Assembly: GCA_037974335.1 (NCBI GenBank)
Contig: CM075760.1
Location: 32,215,942-32,279,941, forward strand
Length of the DNA stretch: 64,000 nucleotides
Direction of reading: 5' to 3'
DNA from: Prionace glauca
Taxonomy: Eukaryota > Chordata > Chondrichthyes > Carcharhiniformes > Carcharhinidae
Shown: one piece after another, positions 51,440-61,739 of the stretch
Layout: each line of letters starts with the position of its first letter
How positions within the stretch are numbered: position 1 is the stretch's first letter
Translations under genes and position numbers: made by a program
The notes under the pieces: generated by a model
Seen by the model: the letters and a program-made list of their open reading frames with translations, nothing else
Database searches by the model: none
What the model was told of the DNA's origin: nothing

Positions 51440-53370
51440 TCACCACACAGATTCAGTGAGTGTGAGTGAGAGAATGTGAGTGTGTGAGGGTGAGTGATTA
51501 AATGAGTGAGAGTGGATGAGTGATGGTGTATGTGTGACGGAAGGTGAGTTGGTGAAGTTCTTTGAGTGATGATGAGTGATTGATGGTGAATAAGTGTGGG
51601 TGAGGGTGAGAGAGCCTGAGTAAATGAGGGTGTGTGAGAGAGGGTAGGTGAGTGGAGGAGACTGAATGTGAGTGAAGGTGGTTGGCTGAGTGTAGGTAAG
51701 CAAGATTGAAAGTATGAGGGAGTGTGAGTGAAGATGTGTGAAGGTTAGTGGAGGTGGGTGAGTGAAAGTGAGTGAGATTGAGTGAATGAGGGTGAGGGAG
51801 TGAATGTAACTGAGTAAGTGAGGGGTGAGAGTGAGTGAATCAGGGTCTGTTACTAAGGGTGGTGTGTGAGAGTGTGTGAGGGAGAATGTGGATGGGTGGG
51901 AGAGTGAGGGTGAGTGAGTGATGAGGACGAGTGATTGAGGATTTGTGAGTTAGGGTGCGTGATGTTGAGTGATGATGAGGATGTGAGGGTGTGTGAGTGA
52001 ATGTAAGTGCGTGAGTCTGAGTGAGTTTGAATGGGTGAGGTGGCGCAAGTGAGAGAGACAGAGAGAGGGTCATTGAGCTTGAGTTTGTGAGGGTGAGTCA
52101 GGTTGATTGAGAGTGGGTAGGTGACTGAGTGAGTGCGAGTGAGAGTGAGTGAGACTGGATGAGTGAAGGTGGGTAAGTGTGAGAGAATGGGGTGAGTGAG
52201 TGAGGGTGAGTGAGACTGAGTGAGACTGGGTGAGTGAGGGTGGATTAGTGGGATGAGTGAGTGAGACTGGGTGAGTGAAGGTGGATTAGTAGGATGAGTG
52301 AATGAAGGTGAGTATGAATGTTGGTGACTGACTGAGGGTCTAAGTCAGTGAGTGAGGTTTAGTGAGTGAGGTTGAGTGAGTGATGGTGTATGAGTGTGGG
52401 TGGCTGAGTGACAGTGAGTTAATGAGGGCGCGTGAGGGTGAGTGCGTGAGGGTGAGTGCGTGTGAGTGAGTGAGTGAATGTGGGTGCGTGACTGAGGGTG
52501 TGAGAGTGAGTGAATCAGTCAGGGTGTGAGAGTGAGTGAGGCAGGGTGTGTGATTGAGGTTGAATGAGTGTTTGTGGGTGAGTGAGGATGGATGAGAGTG
52601 AGTGAGCGAATATGAGTGAGTGATTGTGAGTGAGTGAGTGTGTGAGGATGAGTGAGTCAGGGCGTGTGTTTGAGTGAACGAGTGAGGTTGAATGAGGGTG
52701 GCTTGTGTGAGTGTGAATGGCGATGGATGAGAGTGAGTGAGTGAATATGAGTGAGTGATAATGAGTGAGTGAGTGTGTGAGGGTGAGTGACTCAGGGTGA
52801 ATCAGGATCAGTGAGTTTCTGAGTTTGAGTGCATGAGTTTGAGTGCTTGAGGTTGAGTGCTTGAGGTTGAGTGCATGAGGTTGAGTGCATGAGGTTGAGT
52901 GCGTGAGGGCGAGTGCATGAGAGCGAGTGTGTGTGAGGGCGAGTGTGTGAGGGGGAGTGCTTGAGGGCGAGTGCGTGAGGGTGGATGAGTGAGCAAGGGT
53001 GAGTGAATGAGGGCGAGTGAGTAAGCGTAAATGAGAATGAGTGACTGTGGGTGAGTGATTGTGGTTGAGTGAGTGAGGGTGAGTGAATGAGGGTGAGTGA
53101 GTGAGAGTGTGGCAGTGAGGGAAGGTGGGTAAGTGAGCGTGAGTGAGTGAAGTTGTTTGAGTGAGGATGAGAGATTGAAGGTGAGTGAGTGAGGGTGAGT
53201 GAGTGAAGTTATTTGAGTGAGGATGAGAGATTGAGGGTGAGTGAGTGAGGGTGAGTGAGTGAGAGTGTGTCAGTGAGGGAAGGCGGGTAAGTGAGGGTGA
53301 GTGAGTGAAGTTGTTTGAGTGAGGATGAGAGATTGAGGGTGAGTGAGTCAGTGTGGGTGAGGGTGAGAGA
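51440..53370 (+). repeat. 1.9-kb GAGTGAGGGTGAGTGA-type array in the J-C intron
   Basis: Irregular tandem units of GAGTGAGTGAGGGTGAGTGA. The plus strand is G-rich, so the template strand of the Ig gene carries the G and the transcript would be C-rich. Local duplications are visible (53150-53250 and 53280-53350 repeat the GTGAGTGAAGTTGTTTGAG block). No gene. Confidence 0.9.
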
Positions 53371-53961
53371 GTCAGTGAGCCACCTCCTCCTCTCCCTCTC
53401 CATCGATCTTTTCCCGATTCTCTCCATTGATCAGCTTTCAGTAACAGGGCTGTGTAAAGTCAGGAATCAGTGTAGATCACCGGGCAGCTGCTTTAATGTC
53501 GGGGCCTTTCTTTCAGAAACACGGATCAGTGAACAAATAAACAGACTGAGGGAGCTGGAAGGGAAGCTTCCAGCAAAACTAGGGTCACACAGGAATCAAA
53601 CACCAAGTTTACACCAGTATTGGGGAGACAGGCGGACTTAGTCTCAGCCAGATCCCTTCTTATTGATTGTGTCTTTGTGTCCGGTGTAACACATGGAAAT
53701 CCCTACTTCTGACCTCATGTTGGATGGAATGTGTCATTGATGAAGCAATAGAAGATTGTTGGACCCAGAACAGCCCCCTGCCGAACTCCTGCAGAGATTT
53801 CTCAACTTAAATGTTTGACCTCCAACAACCATCACCATCTTGTTTTATGCTAAATATGACTCCAAACAGAAGAATTTCCCACTGAAACTTATTCACATGA
53901 GTTTTACTCGGGCTCCTCGATCCCACCCTCATTCAAATGTTAGTGGGGGAGGGGGAGGGGG
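53371..53961. other. J-C intron, unique sequence
   Basis: Unique sequence with no recognised exon or repeat apart from normal composition. The short frame at 53315-53641 has no domain. Confidence 0.4.
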
Positions 53962-54250
53962 TGGCCGAGGTGGCACAGTGATTAACGCTGCTGCCTCACA
54001 GTTCAATTCCCGATATGGGTCATTGTGTATGGAGTTAGTAAGTTCACCCCGTGTCTGCTTGGGTTTCCTGTTTCCTCCCACAGTCCAAAGAAGTTTGGGT
54101 TCAGGGGACTGGCCGTGCTAAATTGTCCCTTAGTTTCAGGAGGTCTAGTTAGAATAAACACATGTGGTTATGGGGATAGGGCTTTGGTGGGATTCCTGAT
54201 GATGCAGAGTTGATGGGCTGAATGGCCTCCTTCTGTACTGTAGGATCTTG
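53962..54250 (+). mobile_element. HE1-like SINE, plus strand
   Basis: GAGGTGGCACAGTGATTAACG head, CAATTCCCGATATGGGTCAT, TCCCACAGTCCAAAGAAG, then GGGCTGAATGGCCTCCTTCTG and GTGATTCTATTCTATGAT. It is complete and combined with a CR1-like 3' end. Confidence 0.7.
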
Positions 54251-54269
54251 TGATTCTATTCTATGATGT

Positions 54270-55140
54270 AAATGACAGTCTCTCTGACGTATGTGAGGTG
54301 GAAAGTGTGTGAGAGGGTGTTTGGGTGTGTGTTTGATAGAGAGAGGGGTGGATGTGTGTGTGAAGGTACCTGTGTGTGATAGACTGTGTTTGCACATGTG
54401 TGAGACAATGGGCTGCGTTTGCAAGGGGGCAGTGTGCCTATTGGAAAGCAAAATAAACTGTTCATGAGTGTGTGGAAATGTGCATGGGATTGCGTGTGAG
54501 TGAGAAAGATGTGTCCAATGTGTGTGTGTGATCGAAGCAAAGTGTGTGTGTGTATGTGTGTGTGTGTGAGAATGTTTGTGCGAGACTATGCTTATGTGAG
54601 AGACTGTGTCTGTGTATAAGTTAGAGCGTGTGCATAGGTCTATGTTTGTGAGAGAGCTAGTGTGTGAGAGAGCAAGAATGTCCAGGTGTGAGATAGTGTG
54701 TGCAAGAGAGATAGAAATATGTGTGTGTGTTTGAGAGAGAGAGAGAGAGAGACAGATGTGTGTGCAAGAGGAATTGTGAGAGAGTGTGTGTGAACAAATG
54801 TGAGAACTTGAGCGTGTGTGACAGAGTTTGGGAGAGAGAGTGCGTGTGCGAGAGCGTGAGACTATGCTGATATGTGTGTGTGTCTGCGTGTAAGACAGAA
54901 TGTGTGTGGAGGTGTGTGCGTGTGAGTGTTTTTGTGTACGAGATGTGAGAGACTGATTGAGAGAGCGGGAGTATGTCTGTATTTGTATTTGAGACAGTAT
55001 GTAGACCGTGAGGGAAAGAGAATGTGTGTGAGATATCGTATGAGAGAGAAAGTAAGTGTGTGTATGTATGTGTGAGAGAATATGAGCGTCTGTGTGTGTG
55101 TATTTATGTGTGTGAGAGTGTATGATGTGTGTAAGTCTCT
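54270..55140 (+). repeat. GT/GA-rich low-complexity tract
   Basis: Loose GTGTGTGTGAGAGAG sequence over about 850 bases in the J-C intron, without a strict period. No gene. Confidence 0.8.
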
Positions 55141-58100
55141 ATCTGGCTGATTCAGTCTGGAAAATCACCCGCACTTCACACATACTCACCCACTCGCACA
55201 GTAAGTGGGAGTGACAAGCGAGCACAATACGGACTGCGGGGCACGGGTTGGAAAAACATTTAAATATTTCACAAGTCAGTCACAATTAAATAATTTCCTC
55301 TTTCCTCAATGAGAGAAACTTGTAAAACCTCACGGAATCTGACACAATCCAGGGCAAAGCCACCCACAAGATTACCCACCTCCTCATTCACCCTATTCAC
55401 TCTCTCCATCACTAACAAGCAGTGTCAGCAGGGTGTGTATTATATACAACATGCACTGCAGCAATTCACCAAGGCTCCATAGAATACACTGTCCAAACCT
55501 GCTGCCTTTACATCCTAACAGGACAAGGGCAGCAGCCACATCTGAAACACTATAACCTGTAAGCTCCCCTTCAAAACACACACCATCCTGACCTGAAACA
55601 ATATCTCAATTCATTCATAATCGCTGGGTCAAAATCCTGGAACTCCCTGCCTAACAGCAGGGCGGATGCCTGCAGCATATGGACTGCAGTTGTTCAAGGA
55701 TGCTTCATATCAATACTTTGTGAAGGAACAATGAGATTATAAATTCTGGCCCCGCAAATGTCTCTAAAATGCCTTTAGAAGATTAAAAATAATATGCAAG
55801 TGAATTTGACCCTTCAACTGTCAAACTGAACAATTCAGGGGCTGCTGTAGTACGGAGCAGAATATAGTAAATCTCACTTTGTATTTGTTCATTGAACATT
55901 CCCAAGGCCGGTACATCACTGCTTAAAAATCACCCAATTCTCCCTCTAAAGTCTGATGTTTCTGCTTCTCTGATGGACACAATATGCTTCAGGGACTTAA
56001 TTTCTGAGACACCGAGTCAAACAGTCACATTTCCCACAGATACAAGTGCATTGAAGAAATAAATCAAATTTCAGTTCCTGCAGTACAGGAGAAGGAATCA
56101 AAAGATTTATAACCAGTCAGGGAGATTCCTGGTCCCAACACAGTGACCACACGCCCAGAAACAGAACAGACACAAACAGTTCAACAGTCGAGTTCCCAGC
56201 AGAAAGATCTGTTCAATCTGTCAATTTCAAACTGTTGGATTCTCATTAATCAATAGTCAAGTTACAACAGAAAATCAATAACCTATTTTAAATTAAGCGG
56301 GTATTCATTTCAGAACTCCTCTCGACTTTTAATTATTTCTCTCTGCCTGTATCACTTCGCGAAAATTGTGTAAAAATGTAATTTCGCTGAAAATGAGCAA
56401 AAATAACAGATTCAGGACAGTTCAATGTCCCTATCAGAGATACAGTGACACAGTAACAGTTCAATGTCCCTAACAGAGATACAGTGACACACTAAGAATG
56501 AAACAAACCGGGAAATATTTACATTGAAAATCGTTACCTGATTGGATCTAATTTCTTAATTAAATGTAATCAACAAAATTATCAAGGCAAAACAATTTAT
56601 CGAGCCGAGCACAGCTGAGGAAAGAAATGTTTTGTTTTTGAATTCATTTTGATACAATTAAATATTCTCTAAGACTGATGATATTTTGCACGCTAGTGCA
56701 ATATTCAAGGTATTTTGTTTTGAATTAATCAGCGTTAATATTACATTTTAAGTTATTGTTAATTGTCAGTTAGTTCTCCTGTCAGCTGATTTGTTCTCTG
56801 CAATAAAATGAGTTTTCAATCATTCAAAACGTGCTTCTGCCCCCAACATTGTTAAATAATTAGATTACAATTAAATCTCAATGTTAAACTATAATTTCAA
56901 ATTACTGAATGGAAACATTCAAACATCTGTCATTCATTTACTTAAATCTAATCACATTGCAATATTTTACTTTTTCACTTTGACTGCAAAGTGAAAAAGT
57001 AAAATATTACAACGAACAAACGAGTTAAAAATGTAGATTTCTGACTTTGTCCAGACTGTAACGGCCTGGCCGTTTGAAATCAATAATACTGCTTCCTAGA
57101 TTTAATAATTTAGGCCACCCATATAACAACTTCATTACTGAACACATTGTTTAATTAAAGAAGACCTGAATTAAACAGTGGAAACACAAAGACGATAATT
57201 GATTCAAATCCTCTGTAACGCTAAAAACACGATGCAGAATATAAGTCTCAATCTTTTCTTCATTATAATATTTAATAAGAATTAAACATAAGCTTCAGTT
57301 AGTATGAATTCTTCCATTCTGTCATTTATTCTTCCATTCTGTCAATTATTCTGTGTTTAACATTAATGGGAGACATGATGTTATTAAGTGCTGAGCTAAT
57401 ATTATTTTTATAGTATTTATAATATCATATTATTTTTATATAAAGTAATCTTTTTGAATTTCAAGCATTTAATTGTCAGTCGGTAGCCAGTTTCTGTTGA
57501 CACTTTACTACAATTCAAACACAATCATTTGAACAATTTTACTTGAGTGTCAGCGAATTCCATCTGTCAGAAAACTGCGTTCAGTCTGTCAAATTTTTAT
57601 AAACCGTTTGATTCTAATTGATCAAAGGTCAAATTACAACAGTGAAAAAATCAATAAACATTTTAAATTAACCTGATGTTCATTTTAAAACTCCCTTTGC
57701 CTTTTAACTATTTCTCCCTGACTGTCTCAAATCACAAAAACTGAGCAATTATTTTTCTGAAAATGAGGACTTCGAATATAACAGATTCAGGGAAGTGTAA
57801 TGTCCCTAACAGAGGTACAGTGAATTGTAATTCATGTTTTATTTTACTATGTCACCATTAGTTAACATGAATAAAATGCCCTAACATATATTTATTGTAT
57901 TTTCCGAAACATTTCTGCTTTATCCCTACAAGAATATTCAAAGGCAATTTTATTTTCATTTAGCCAGAACTGCTCAGTTTCACTGAGCGTAAACAATGTA
58001 AAAACAATTGAGGAACACTAAACAATTTCACAAATTTTGAGATACGATAAGTAATTAATTATCTCGGTATCTAATTTAAAAAAAATACTTAGAACGGATA

Positions 58101-59822
58101 ATCTGGTTCCAATTGCATAGAAAAAAAATTAATAATCGGATACAAAAATTTCCAAAAAGGAAATTATTCTGCAAAACTCGTATTCCAGTAAATGCGAACT
58201 TAATCTGGGATATGCCGATTAATGCAAAGTATCTTGTTCAACTGAGCACGGCTGTGAAAACAGCAGGTTATTATTGAAATAGCTTCTGAATTGTCACAAA
58301 ATATTTCCAGTCTGGAAAATGTTCTGGTCATGTTAATTGTGTGAAATACACAACAAAACTATTAAAGGGGATTATTGCTAAATTATTAATATAAAATAAT
58401 CTGTGGTGAATATGGAGTTAAATTACCGAATAATAATACTTTGATTTACATTAATTTTACTATTAAACTTGTTCATGGGAAGTTTGTGATTGCAGCAATT
58501 TTTAGTGTTTTAACTATTTAAACAACACAGAAATTATGCCACAAAGCCAAACCACTGCACAAATTTTAAACATTCACAGTGACTGCACCACAGAATCTCC
58601 TCAGCAGAAACACAACAAAACACATCAATGAAGGAATGAATCCGCTTCACAGAAAAACAGATCAATTATCCATTCAACAGAATCAAATGTAACATTGCAA
58701 AATAAATCTCAATATCGAATCTAGCAAACCAGCTGTTAATCAATTATTAAACTAAACAGAAATCTAGAATAATAGCAATAGCATTGCGAGGAGGTGGAAT
58801 TTGTCCAACAAATTAGCGTTGAAACTTTATCACATCTTATTCATATTGGGTCATATTTCAAACATATTTAAACATTTGGATGGTAAAAGTTCCAGCCATC
58901 AAATGCCACCGAGATTAAACATTGCCGATACCCCAAAATCTGAATGCAGTGACAAACTATGTTCTGAACGAGCGGCTTAAGCCGTTATGACTAAAGATTT
59001 TAAACATACAAACACAATAAACCCTGCTTTATTTCTCCCAGCAGTCATGCATCAAGCAGTTGCGACCCGCAGAATGCTCATATTCAATCACAAAACGTGT
59101 AACAGCTCAGTGTCACTGAGCTCAAACAATGCAGAAATACCAAATTAATTCACAAATTTTACGTATTTAAAGTCACCCAGATACATAATCTCCTCACCAG
59201 AAAAAAAAAACGCATCACTGAGAGACTGAACCCCGCTTCATGCGGAAGCAGCTCAATTCTACAAACACTCTCAACAGAATCAAATATAACATTTACAGAA
59301 ATGTTTAATGTAAATTCCAGCCAATTCGCCCATCACCAAACTAATTCATGTTTAGAATAAGCAGAAATTATTGCACAGCAGCACCAGCATTGTGAGTGAG
59401 TGGAACATTTTCACTGGATAAATATAGAAATTTTAGATTGTTTTACATTTTTGGTACAAATTTCAAACACTTGTGCAGTAGATGGTACAAACCGCAGCCA
59501 CTAGATGTCACCGAGATTAAACGCTGCAGAAACGCTGAATTGTATAACAGACATTCGGATTTTAAAGTAACCCAACCACACAATAACCTCAACAGATAAA
59601 CGCAAAATCCCGACAATTTGGGATTGAATCCCTCAGCAGCACCTATTGTCCAGAAAGAGCGGAATTCTAAAACCCCTTTGCAGCAGAATCACAGGAAACA
59701 TTGTAACAATTCTCAACCGAGAATCCACCAAACTCACATTTATGTTACCACATGGATTATTAGTATAGATAAAAATATAAAACAAAGACACATGTAAACC
59801 AATTCTCAATAAGTGGATGGTT
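55141..59822 (-). other. AT-rich 5' half of the J-C intron, with diverged internal duplications
   Basis: Two blocks recur at about 1.37 kb (56205-56480 and 57575-57830, sharing TCAATCTGTCAA, TTACAACAG and ATAACAGATTCAGG). A second family recurs at about 602 bases (58552-58920, 59150-59522 and a shorter third copy at 59550-59750, sharing CAGAATCAAAT and CACCGAGATTAAAC). A perfect 22-base hairpin lies at 56961-57008. No exon was seen. An intronic enhancer would be expected somewhere here by analogy with other vertebrates, but I cannot point to a proven site. Confidence 0.5.
56961..57008. repeat. Perfect inverted repeat, 22-base arms, 4-base loop
   Basis: The left arm (56961-56982) begins AATATTTTACTTTTTCAC and the right arm (56987-57008) is its exact reverse complement, with ACTG between. 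The match stops sharply at both outer ends. Confidence 0.95.
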
Positions 59823-59827
59823 CTTAC

Positions 59828-59875
59828 CTGTCGTCACCGTCACCATGGTCCCTTGTCCCCAGTAGTCGAAGTAGT
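59828..59875 (-). CDS. IgM JH segment, germline
   Basis: The coding strand reads YFDYWGQGTMVTVTT in 48 bases, ending ACAG|GTAAGAAC, phase 1. It carries the J signature WGQGT and the donor that splices to Cmu1. The segment directly follows its 23-spacer recombination signal and is not joined to a D, so the locus is germline. It forms the last framework strand of the heavy-chain variable domain. Confidence 0.95.
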
Positions 59876-59914
59876 CACAGTGTCACATTCCGTAGGCTGT
59901 GTCATACAATAACC
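59876..59914 (-). promoter_or_regulatory. JH recombination signal, 23-bp spacer
   Basis: On the coding strand: nonamer GGTTATTGT (59914-59906), 23-base spacer, heptamer CACTGTG (59882-59876). The heptamer is perfect and the nonamer has one change from GGTTTTTGT. Confidence 0.95.
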
Positions 59915-60239
59915 GTCCCTGCACAAAATAGAGACAAATTCACCATTATTTTAAATATTCACAAACCCAAGGAAAAGCAAAATCAATTAAAGTTTATTAA
60001 ATTATGATTGTATTTCTGGATATCATTTGACATTCATAAATGACCCTAAAGTTTTATATTTCACAGAGTTACAGCTGAACATGTTGTTGAAAACACACAT
60101 CGATAATTGAGTAATTATCAAGATTTTCCATGTTTATTCCTGCCATGTGGTCAGTGCTGGACATAAATAATACTGTACTGTGATTACAGTTGGGATTTGA
60201 AAGTGACACTGATTCAGTTTCAGTCAATCAGTGCTGAGG

Positions 60240-60308
60240 GGTTTTTGTATTGACAGTAACTGCTGTGCCATCCCAGTTATCACAGTGAGACACAGCATGA
60301 CAAATACT
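60240..60308 (-). other. IgM D2 segment with 12-bp recombination signals on both sides
   Basis: The coding-strand D core is ATAACTGGGATGG (60280-60268). 5' signal: nonamer AGTATTTGT (60308-60300), 12-base spacer, heptamer CACTGTG (60287-60281). 3' signal: heptamer CACAGCA (60267-60261), 12-base spacer, nonamer ACAAAAACC (60248-60240). The 3' heptamer departs from CACAGTG at the last two bases but keeps CACA. The 12/12 flanks allow joining to D1 (22) and JH (23). Confidence 0.92.
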
Positions 60309-60617
60309 GAGGCGGACTGTTAACTATAAAATACAGACAGTTAATTTCACTGCTATTTCAAAAGCCTGTTTCCAGCTCGCTAAGGGTGAGTCAGTGAGAT
60401 ATTTCAATTTTTACTGGTCATGATATTAATAAAAGGGGTTAGAAACTTTTACACTCTCTGTGCACATTCAGCGTGTAAATCAATAACAATAAAATTGAAG
60501 CATTTTACATCCTAAAAAGAAACAAAGCTGTTTCTCAGTATTATTTTGTTGAACCCTCATTTACTTTGGCATTCGGCAATGGCATTGGTCACAAATTTAA
60601 GCAACGTCCTTTTCTGA

Positions 60618-60698
60618 GGTTTTTGTATGAGGATGGCGCTTTTCTCAGCACGGTGACTCCCATAGTATATCACAGTGACACACACCCATACAAAAACT
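60618..60698 (-). other. IgM D1 segment with 12- and 22-bp recombination signals
   Basis: The coding-strand D core is ATATACTATGGGAGT (60670-60656). 5' signal: nonamer AGTTTTTGT (60698-60690), 12-base spacer, CACTGTG (60677-60671). 3' signal: CACCGTG (60655-60649), 22-base spacer, nonamer ACAAAAACC (60626-60618). The asymmetric 12/22 flanks match D1 of horn-shark-type clusters: they permit V-D1 and D1-D2 joins and forbid direct D1-JH joining. Confidence 0.95.
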
Positions 60699-61045
60699 GC
60701 ACTCACTCTGTTCAGTACTGCTGTTCAATATTCACTTTAAAAGGACCATTAATTTCGCTCTAATGTAAAATGTAGGCAAATGTTTATACAACACAATCTA
60801 TCAGAAATATTAACAAGAGTAATATATCGTATGTGGTACTTGCCGACAGTACAATGAAAATAAAGTCAGTGAAAAGCTCACCAGTTATATCGGTGAGTTT
60901 GGGAAGATTTACTGTTAAATGCTTTCTGCGTTACTTTTTTTTAAACACGATTATAGTTTGTTTCTGACCACCCTCGATCATATTGCATTTAAAACAGATA
61001 CTGACCTTCAGGTTATGATGGAAGTTGCGGAACCCCCTCCCGGGC

Positions 61046-61084
61046 TGTTCTTGTCCGGGTGAAGCCCTGGATCCTCTCGCTGTG
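61046..61084 (-). promoter_or_regulatory. VH recombination signal, 23-bp spacer
   Basis: Coding strand: heptamer CACAGCG (61084-61078), 23-base spacer, nonamer ACAAGAACA (61054-61046). The heptamer differs from consensus at one base (position 6) and the nonamer at two. It directly follows the GCAAGAGAC end of the V exon. Confidence 0.92.
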
Positions 61085-61392
61085 GTCTCTTGCACAGTAA
61101 TAGATGGCCGTGTCTTCAATCTTCAGGCTCCTCATGTCCAAAGAGGAGATTTTACTTGAAGTGTCTGTGGACACAGTAAATCGACCCTTAATTGATGGCG
61201 CGTAGTAGCTGTTGCCGCTAGAAGTATAGTAGCTGGCCAGCCACTCCAGGCCCTGTCCGGGAACCTGCCGGATCCAACCCATGCCGTAGCTGCCAAGATT
61301 GAACCCGCTGGTTTTACAGGTCAGTCTCAGGGAGCCTCCGGGACCCTCGGTCGCTGCCTCTGGCTGGGTCAACACAACATCCGACTGGACAC
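61085..61392 (-). CDS. IgM VH segment, germline
   Basis: Acceptor GTTTACAG|GTGTC. After the last signal residues (GVQS) it reads [20 protein letters not shown]. The conserved residues are Cys in LTCKTSG, Trp in [10 protein letters not shown], the [11 protein letters not shown] stretch and AIYYCARD, with no stop. The open frame seen beyond CARD simply runs through the recombination signal. The frame is intact, so this is a usable V. TACAGC- and AGC-type mutation hotspot words occur in CDR1 and CDR2 (GGCAGCTACGGC, AACAGCTACTAC). Confidence 0.95.
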
Positions 61393-61525
61393 CTGTAAAC
61401 ATAGATCAAAAACACCGGGGATTAATCTTAGTGAAATGATTGCTGAGTCTGGAACATTCCAGAGAGAGACTAACACTGAGACAGTAACAGTGAGAGACTT
61501 GAACAATAATAAAAAAAATACTCAC

Positions 61526-61571
61526 CAGATAAGAAAGTCAGCAACAAACTGAGAGAAATGGCCGACCTCAT
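61526..61571 (-). CDS. IgM VH leader exon
   Basis: ATG at 61571; MRSAISLSLLLTFLS and one base, then the donor TTATCTG|GTGAGTA. It is joined after a 133-base intron to GVQS of the V exon, giving a 19-residue signal peptide with a hydrophobic core and a small residue before the cut. It is too short for open-frame searches. Confidence 0.93.
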
Positions 61572-61660
61572 CTTTCTGGTGATTTGGGGGAAATGGTTGT
61601 GTCAGGAACTCAGTGAACAAACCAGCTCCCGGACTGTTGGATTCCGGTCCCAGTGAGCGG

Positions 61661-61670
61661 TATTTAAATA
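61661..61670 (-). promoter_or_regulatory. VH TATA-like box
   Basis: TATTTAAATA, palindromic, 90 bases upstream of the leader ATG, in an otherwise GC-rich stretch. No ATGCAAAT or ATTTGCAT octamer is present in the next 200 bases upstream, unlike mammalian VH promoters. Confidence 0.6.
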
Positions 61671-61691
61671 CCCGGCAGAAGGGGGCGGCTT

Positions 61692-61735
61692 TCCAGGCGC
61701 CGCCTGTTGATTCCCTACTGGAGGCGGCGCCTGGA
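61692..61735. repeat. GC-rich perfect inverted repeat upstream of the VH TATA
   Basis: Arms TCCAGGCGCCGCCT (61692-61705) and AGGCGGCGCCTGGA (61722-61735) are exact reverse complements around a 16-base loop. It lies 22 bases upstream of the TATA-like box. Each arm contains GGCGCC, itself palindromic. Confidence 0.9.
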
Positions 61736-61739
61736 TCCA

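Noticed and set aside
61013-61084. C-terminal continuation of the VH frame ([16 protein letters not shown])
   Set aside because: This is the recombination signal and spacer read as codons, not part of a germline-joined V.
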